From Streptomycetaceae bacterium (GTDB taxonomy: Bacteria > Actinomycetota > Actinomycetes > Nanopelagicales > Nanopelagicaceae), in NCBI GenBank assembly GCA_027486075.1, contig JAIXPU010000040.1:1-17576 (forward strand): DNA of 17,576 bases, read 5' to 3'. Position numbers and translations under genes: made by a program. This document shows, piece by piece, positions 12,880 to 17,576 of the stretch. Below the pieces are notes generated by a model. The model worked only from the letters and a program-made list of their open reading frames with translations, did no database searches and was not told the origin of the DNA. Position 1 is the stretch's first letter; every line of letters starts with the position of its first letter.

Positions 12880-14868
12880 TTGTCTGACAAAGCTGCGAAG
12901 GAAAGCTCTTCGAAGAAGACAGGCGGCTATGACGCCTCCTCGATCACCGTGCTCGAAGGCTTGGCTGCGGTGCGCAAGCGCCCAGGCATGTATATCGGCT
13001 CAACCGGTGAACGCGGCCTTCACCACCTTGTCTATGAAATCGTCGATAACGCAGTCGATGAGGCGCTCGCAGGTTTCTGTACCGAGATCCAAGTGACCTT
13101 GATGGCCGATGGATCGCTACAAGTTGTCGATAACGGTCGCGGAATTCCCGTCGATATCCACCCAATTGAGAAGAAGCCAGCTCTCGAAGTTGTTCTTACT
13201 GTTCTTCACGCAGGTGGAAAGTTCGGTGATGGCGGCTACTCAGTCTCTGGTGGTCTCCACGGAGTTGGGTCCTCAGTTGTTAATGCGCTCTCAACAAATT
13301 TATCTGCAAAGGTGAAGCGCGATGGATTTATCTGGACACAGGAATACAAGCTTGGTGTACCAACTGCTCCAGTGAAAAAGGGCGAAGCAACAACAGAGAC
13401 CGGAACAACGATTCAATTCTGGCCATCTGAAGAAATCTTTGAAACAACCGATTTCTCATTTGAAGTTCTCTCAACACGTTTCCGTGAAATGGCATTCCTT
13501 AACCGTGGTTTGATTTTATCTCTCACAGATTTGCGCCCCGGCCACGTCGATGAAAAGGGCGAGCAGCTCACTGTGCGCTATCAGTACCAAGGTGGAATCA
13601 CTGACTTTGTAAAGCACCTCAACTCAACTCGCGGCGAACTCCATAAATCAGTAATTGCTATTGAAGCTGAAGATAAGAAGGCGCGACTTTCCCTCGAAGT
13701 TTCCATGCAATGGAATAACGGCTTCTCTGAATCCGTCTACACATTCGCAAATACGATTCATACCCACGAAGGTGGAACCCACGAAGAAGGCTTCCGTACC
13801 GCGCTTACATCTGTGGTTAACAAGTTTGCTGAAGAACAAGGTTTGATTCGCAAGAAGGAAGATCGCCTGACAGGTGATGATGTCCGCGAAGGTCTGACTG
13901 CAATTGTTTCTATCAAGCTAGGCGAGCCACAATTTGAAGGTCAGACAAAGACAAAACTTGGTAATACCGAGGCAAAGTCATTCACACAGAAAGTTGTAAA
14001 TGAACACCTCACACAATGGTTTGAGCAGAATCCACAAGAAGGTAAAGACATCATCCGTAAATCGATTGATGCCGCATCTGCTCGCGTTGCTGCACGTAAA
14101 GCGCGTGATCTAGCGCGTAACCGTAAGGGTTTGCTCGAAGGTCGCGGAATGCCCGGAAAGCTTGCTGATTGCCAGTGGACCGATCCGGCCAAGTGCGAGC
14201 TCTACATTGTCGAAGGTGACTCTGCGGGCGGCTCAACTAAGGGTGGACGTGATTCTCGTAACCAAGCAGTACTACCTATTCGCGGCAAGATTCTCAATGT
14301 CGAAAAGGCGCGCATTGATCGCGTGCTACAAAATAACGAAGTACAGGCTCTTATTACCGCACTCGGTACTGGTGTTCATGATGATTTCGATATCGCAAAG
14401 CTTCGTTACCACAAGATTATTTTGATGGCAGATGCTGATGTTGACGGTCAACACATTCGCACACTTCTTCTTACTCTGCTCTTCCGCTTTATGCGCCCAC
14501 TAATTGAAAATGGTTTTGTCTATTTGGCACAACCACCGCTCTATAAGTTGAAGTGGGGCGGAAAAGACCCAGTCGAATATGCCTTCAGCGATAGAGAGCG
14601 TGATGGCATGATCAAGATTGGTTTAGATGCCGGTAAGCGACTTCCGAAGGAAGATGGAATCCAGCGCTTTAAGGGACTAGGTGAGATGCCTGCCAAAGAG
14701 CTGTGGGATACCACTATGGACCCAGAACACCGCGTGCTTATTCAAGTAACTCTTGATGATGCAGCTGCAGCAGATGATCTCTTCTCAGTATTGATGGGTG
14801 AAGATGTAGAACAGCGTCGTGCATTTATTCAGCGCAATGCTAAGGATGTTAGGTTCTTGGATATCTAA
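12880..14868 (+). CDS. gyrB: DNA gyrase subunit B
   Basis: This 662-residue ATPase subunit of gyrase introduces negative supercoils together with GyrA. The GHKL ATPase domain opens ITVLEGLAAVRKRPGMYIGS, with catalytic E53 and Mg-ligand N57 (YEIVDNAVDEAL). A transducer domain follows, then TOPRIM with E445 (EGDSAGGS) and D518/D520/D522 (DADVDG). The C-terminal part includes RFKGLGEMPAKELWDTTMDP. I place the start at TTG 12880 because AAGGAG at 12865-12870 stands nine bases before it. The frame is open to a TTG at 12862, but that codon abuts this ribosome binding site. Length is normal for the actinobacterial type without the long insert of enterobacteria. The stop overlaps the gyrA ATG. Upstream recF or dnaN, common neighbours, are absent. 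Confidence 0.97.
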   Translation: MSDKAAKESSSKKTGGYDASSITVLEGLAAVRKRPGMYIGSTGERGLHHLVYEIVDNAVDEALAGFCTEIQVTLMADGSLQVVDNGRGIPVDIHPIEKKPALEVVLTVLHAGGKFGDGGYSVSGGLHGVGSSVVNALSTNLSAKVKRDGFIWTQEYKLGVPTAPVKKGEATTETGTTIQFWPSEEIFETTDFSFEVLSTRFREMAFLNRGLILSLTDLRPGHVDEKGEQLTVRYQYQGGITDFVKHLNSTRGELHKSVIAIEAEDKKARLSLEVSMQWNNGFSESVYTFANTIHTHEGGTHEEGFRTALTSVVNKFAEEQGLIRKKEDRLTGDDVREGLTAIVSIKLGEPQFEGQTKTKLGNTEAKSFTQKVVNEHLTQWFEQNPQEGKDIIRKSIDAASARVAARKARDLARNRKGLLEGRGMPGKLADCQWTDPAKCELYIVEGDSAGGSTKGGRDSRNQAVLPIRGKILNVEKARIDRVLQNNEVQALITALGTGVHDDFDIAKLRYHKIILMADADVDGQHIRTLLLTLLFRFMRPLIENGFVYLAQPPLYKLKWGGKDPVEYAFSDRERDGMIKIGLDAGKRLPKEDGIQRFKGLGEMPAKELWDTTMDPEHRVLIQVTLDDAAAADDLFSVLMGEDVEQRRAFIQRNAKDVRFLDI

Positions 14869-17366
14869 TGACTACTGAAGATATGAACCCAGACGAAGTC
14901 ACTTTCGATCGCATCGAAAAGGTTGACCTTCAAGTTGAGATGGCGCGCAGCTATCTCGACTATGCGATGTCAGTTATTGTCGGTCGTGCGCTGCCTGATG
15001 TGCGCGATGGTTTAAAGCCGGTTCACCGCCGCGTGCTCTATGCGATGTATGACGCTGGCTATCGCCCAGATAAGGGCTATTACAAATCTTCTCGTATCGT
15101 CGGTGATGTCATGGGTAATTACCACCCACACGGCGACACCGCGATCTATGACACCGTTGTTCGCTTAGCTCAGCCATGGTCGCTGCGTTATCCATTGGTA
15201 GATGGAAACGGAAACTTTGGTTCGCCCGGCAATGATCCAGCTGCTGCGATGCGTTATACCGAAGCCCGTCTTGCTCCTATCGCGATGGAGATGATGCGCG
15301 ATATCGATGAAGATACCGTTAACTTCTCACCAAACTATGACGGTCGTTCACAAGAGCCAGATGTACTTCCTTCACGCTTTCCAAATCTTTTAGTTAATGG
15401 TTCTGCCGGTATCGCAGTTGGTATGGCGACAAATATTCCGCCACATAACCTGCGCGAAATTGGTGAAGCGGTTATCTATGCGCTCGAACATCCAGATATG
15501 GCAGCTCCAGATCTACTCAACCATATGCTCACCATCGTTAAAGGCCCAGATTTTCCAACTAAAGCGCTGATTGTTGGCCGTGGTGGCATTGAAGATGCAT
15601 ATCGCACAGGCCGTGGCTCAATCACAATGCGCGCAGTCGTTAACGTGGAAGAGATCAATAAGCGCACCTGCTTAGTTGTCACCGAACTTCCATATCAAGT
15701 AAACCCAGATAACTTGGCTCTCAAGATTGCCGAACTTGTTAAAGATGGCAAAATCAAGGGCATCGCTGATGTGCGCGATGAAGGTAACGAACGCTTAGGC
15801 CAGCGCCTCGTAATTGTTCTGCAATCATCTGCAATTCCAAAGGTCATTCTTAATAACCTTTATAAGCAGACTCAGCTCCAAGATACTTTTGGCGCAAATA
15901 TGTTGGCGCTCGTAGATGGCGTACCTCGCACACTTCGCCTTGATGAATTCATTAAGTATTACATCGAGCACCAGGTAGAAGTGATTGTGCGCCGCACCAA
16001 GTTCCGTCTCGTTGAAAAAGAGAAGCGCGCGCATATCTTGAAGGGTTACCTCAAAGCGCTCGATGCGTTGGATGCAGTAATTGCACTTATCCGCGCATCT
16101 AAGACTCCTGAAGAAGCTCGCACCGGTTTGATGAAGCTCCTTGATGTAGATGAAATCCAAGCAAATGCAATTTTGGATATGCAACTCCGTCGTATCGCAG
16201 CTCTAGAACGTCAGAAGATCAACGATGAATATGAAGGTTTGATGGCAGATATCATCGAACTCAACGCCATCTTGGCCTCTGAAAGTAAGCAGCGCGAAAT
16301 CATTAAGACCGAACTTACCGACCTGATTGCAAAGTATGGTGATGAGCGTCGTACCCAGCTAGTAGCCAGCGAAGGTGATTTCTCTGCCGAAGATTTGATT
16401 CCAGATCAGGATGCAGTTGTCACCATTACGCGTGGTGGATATTCCAAGCGCACCAGCGCTGATTTATATAAGTCTCAGCGACGTGGCGGGCGTGGAGTTA
16501 AGGGCGCAGCGCTGAAGCAAGATGACGTTGTCGACCACTTCTTTGTTGCATCTACCCATGACTGGTTGCTCTTCTTTACCAATCAAGGTCGCGTCTATCG
16601 CGCAAAGGTGCACGAGCTTCCTGATGCAGGACGTGATGCGCGCGGACAACATGTTGCAAACTTGATGGCATTTAAGCCAGAAGAACAGATTGCACAAGTA
16701 CTTTCCTTTAAGGATTACAACGCAGCGCCATTCTTAGTTCTTGCGACCAAGGGTGGACTCGTAAAGAAGACTCCACTTACTGAATATGACTCACCACGTA
16801 CAGGTGGACTTATTGCAATCTCACTTAAGCCAGGCGATGAAGTTGTCTCTGCATCCCTGGTCCGTAATGACGATGAACTTCTTCTTGTCTCAAAGAAGGG
16901 TATGTCGCTTCGCTTTGTTACTGATGACGAATCTCTTCGTTCGATGGGACGTTCCACATCTGGCGTCATCGGAATGAAGTTTCGCGCTGATGATGAATTG
17001 CTCACGATGGCGCGTGTAGATTCGCAATCAACGCAAGGCGCATTTGTCTTTACAGCAACCGATGGTGGCTACGGCAAGAAGACTCCTATCGAGGAATATC
17101 GTTTACAAGGACGTGGTGGAATTGGAATCAAGGCTGCAAAGATTGATGAGAATTCTCGTGGATCACTTGTCTCAGCCCTTGTGCTATTTGATAGCGATGA
17201 AATTCTTGCGATTACATCTGCTGGAACCGTGATGCGCACACCTGCTGCTGAAGTCCGCCAAACTGGCCGTGATTCAATGGGTGTTCGCCTGGTCAACCTC
17301 GACATCGGCGCCACCCTCCTATCTGTGACCCGCAACAGCGAAGATGAGATTTCGACGCAAAAGTAG
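14868..17366 (+). CDS. gyrA: DNA gyrase subunit A
   Basis: This 832-residue subunit cleaves and rejoins DNA. The breakage-reunion domain (about 15-505) contains the catalytic Y130 (AMRYTEAR) and the quinolone-determining region GNYHPHGDTAIYD, with T91 where E. coli has Ser83 and D95 at the Asp87 position. The GyrA box QRRGGRG (537-543) marks the start of the DNA-wrapping beta-pinwheel, and repeats of the GGL/GYGKK type continue to the end. The ATG overlaps the gyrB stop (TAATG), indicating coupled translation. The gene ends with two TAG codons in a row (17364-17369). No intein is present. The DUF3566 gene often found after gyrA in actinobacteria is missing here. Confidence 0.98.
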   Translation: MTTEDMNPDEVTFDRIEKVDLQVEMARSYLDYAMSVIVGRALPDVRDGLKPVHRRVLYAMYDAGYRPDKGYYKSSRIVGDVMGNYHPHGDTAIYDTVVRLAQPWSLRYPLVDGNGNFGSPGNDPAAAMRYTEARLAPIAMEMMRDIDEDTVNFSPNYDGRSQEPDVLPSRFPNLLVNGSAGIAVGMATNIPPHNLREIGEAVIYALEHPDMAAPDLLNHMLTIVKGPDFPTKALIVGRGGIEDAYRTGRGSITMRAVVNVEEINKRTCLVVTELPYQVNPDNLALKIAELVKDGKIKGIADVRDEGNERLGQRLVIVLQSSAIPKVILNNLYKQTQLQDTFGANMLALVDGVPRTLRLDEFIKYYIEHQVEVIVRRTKFRLVEKEKRAHILKGYLKALDALDAVIALIRASKTPEEARTGLMKLLDVDEIQANAILDMQLRRIAALERQKINDEYEGLMADIIELNAILASESKQREIIKTELTDLIAKYGDERRTQLVASEGDFSAEDLIPDQDAVVTITRGGYSKRTSADLYKSQRRGGRGVKGAALKQDDVVDHFFVASTHDWLLFFTNQGRVYRAKVHELPDAGRDARGQHVANLMAFKPEEQIAQVLSFKDYNAAPFLVLATKGGLVKKTPLTEYDSPRTGGLIAISLKPGDEVVSASLVRNDDELLLVSKKGMSLRFVTDDESLRSMGRSTSGVIGMKFRADDELLTMARVDSQSTQGAFVFTATDGGYGKKTPIEEYRLQGRGGIGIKAAKIDENSRGSLVSALVLFDSDEILAITSAGTVMRTPAAEVRQTGRDSMGVRLVNLDIGATLLSVTRNSEDEISTQK

Positions 17367-17400
17367 TAGGGTTCACGCCTGTAGTTATGGAGGCCGTTTT

Positions 17401-17426
17401 GGTCACTTGATGAAAATCAAGTAACC
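17401..17426 (+). terminator. Hairpin with GAAA tetraloop between gyrA and tRNA-Ile
   Basis: Arms 17401-17411 and 17416-17426 pair over 11 positions with a single C-A mismatch and close on a GAAA (GNRA) loop. It lies 35 bases after the gyrA stop. No T-run follows, so it is not a classic intrinsic terminator. It may mark the 3' end of the gyrBA message or act in RNA processing. Confidence 0.5.
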
Positions 17427-17460
17427 TTGCGCTTCTGCAAACGCACGAAAGTTCGTCTGC

Positions 17461-17535
17461 GGGCCCATAGCTCAGCCTGGTTAGAGCGCTTCCCTGATAA
17501 GGAAGAGGTCGGTGGTTCAAGTCCACCTGGGCCCA
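17461..17535 (+). tRNA. tRNA-Ile (anticodon GAT)
   Basis: Complete cloverleaf: acceptor GGGCCCA (17461-17467) pairs with TGGGCCC (17528-17534), with discriminator A at 17535. The D-arm is GCTC...GAGC. The anticodon stem CTTCC/GGAAG surrounds CTGATAA, giving anticodon GAT at 17496-17498. The T-loop is TTCAAGT within GGTGG/CCACC. The 3' CCA is not encoded (CCC follows), so it must be added by tRNA nucleotidyltransferase. Placement after gyrA is typical for actinobacteria. Confidence 0.96.
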
Positions 17536-17548
17536 CCCGTTCTAATAC

Positions 17549-17576
17549 GGGGACCTAGCTCAATTGGTAGAGCACC
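17549..17576 (+). tRNA. 5' part of a tRNA, probably tRNA-Ala, cut by window end
   Basis: GGGGACC, TA and a D-arm (AGCTCAATTGGTAGAGC) begin 13 bases after tRNA-Ile, then the window ends before the anticodon. The acceptor start and the Ile-Ala pairing after gyrA in many actinobacteria suggest tRNA-Ala, but identity cannot be read from the bases present. Confidence 0.75.

Noticed and set aside
12660..12887. Plus-strand frame of 75 codons in the gap before gyrB
   Set aside because: Composition is not protein-like, it has no ribosome binding site and it overlaps the gyrB start; the region is better explained as regulatory.
17442..17461. Imperfect palindrome ACGAA-AG-TTCGT just before tRNA-Ile
   Set aside because: The loop is too short for a stable hairpin and no promoter or known processing motif matches; noted only.
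17293..17526. Minus-strand frame of 77 codons starting MDLNHRPLPYQG
   Set aside because: It begins in the antisense of tRNA-Ile and runs into gyrA antisense. This peptide is a well-known false translation of tRNA genes.

Overview
The window reads as chromosomal core DNA of an actinobacterium with a compact genome. The GyrA, GyrB, dCTP deaminase, CorA and acyl-CoA dehydrogenase proteins resemble those of mycobacteria and streptomycetes. However, base composition is only moderate in GC, intergenic gaps are very short, and the secreted protein near the left end starts with a Cys-containing module that I associate with freshwater planktonic Actinobacteria (Nanopelagicales, acI lineage). That placement is inference from recall, not from a search.

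Left block (1-1446, + strand): the end of a gene that is probably rpsF, then ssb, rpsR and rplI, closed by a strong intrinsic terminator. This is the standard rpsF-ssb-rpsR-rplI cluster. A secreted HEXXH protein (putative zinc metallopeptidase) follows, convergent with a CorA magnesium channel gene.

Middle block: dnaB, the replicative helicase gene that usually follows rplI, preceded by a cluster of evenly spaced DnaA-box-like 9-mers. Convergent to it are an EamA-type transporter gene and a FadE5-like acyl-CoA dehydrogenase gene. Divergent from the dehydrogenase are dcd (probably a bifunctional dCTP deaminase/dUTPase), lemA and htpX (membrane M48 protease). A two-component system (OmpR-type regulator and HAMP-containing histidine kinase) lies on the minus strand.

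Right block: a 303-base gap with more DnaA-box-like sequences and a promoter-like region overlapped by an inverted repeat, then gyrB-gyrA as a coupled pair, a GNRA-loop hairpin, tRNA-Ile(GAT) and the start of a second tRNA, probably tRNA-Ala.

Functionally the window is dominated by replication and DNA topology (SSB, DnaB, GyrAB, dUMP supply by Dcd) and by translation (S18, L9, tRNAs). Envelope functions are the metallopeptidase, CorA, the EamA transporter, LemA/HtpX and the sensor kinase. I see no mobile element, CRISPR array, phage gene or toxin-antitoxin module. The points most worth a second look are the two DnaA-box-like clusters, the inverted repeat at the gyrB promoter, the secreted HEXXH protein, and promoter patterns suggesting leaderless transcripts.
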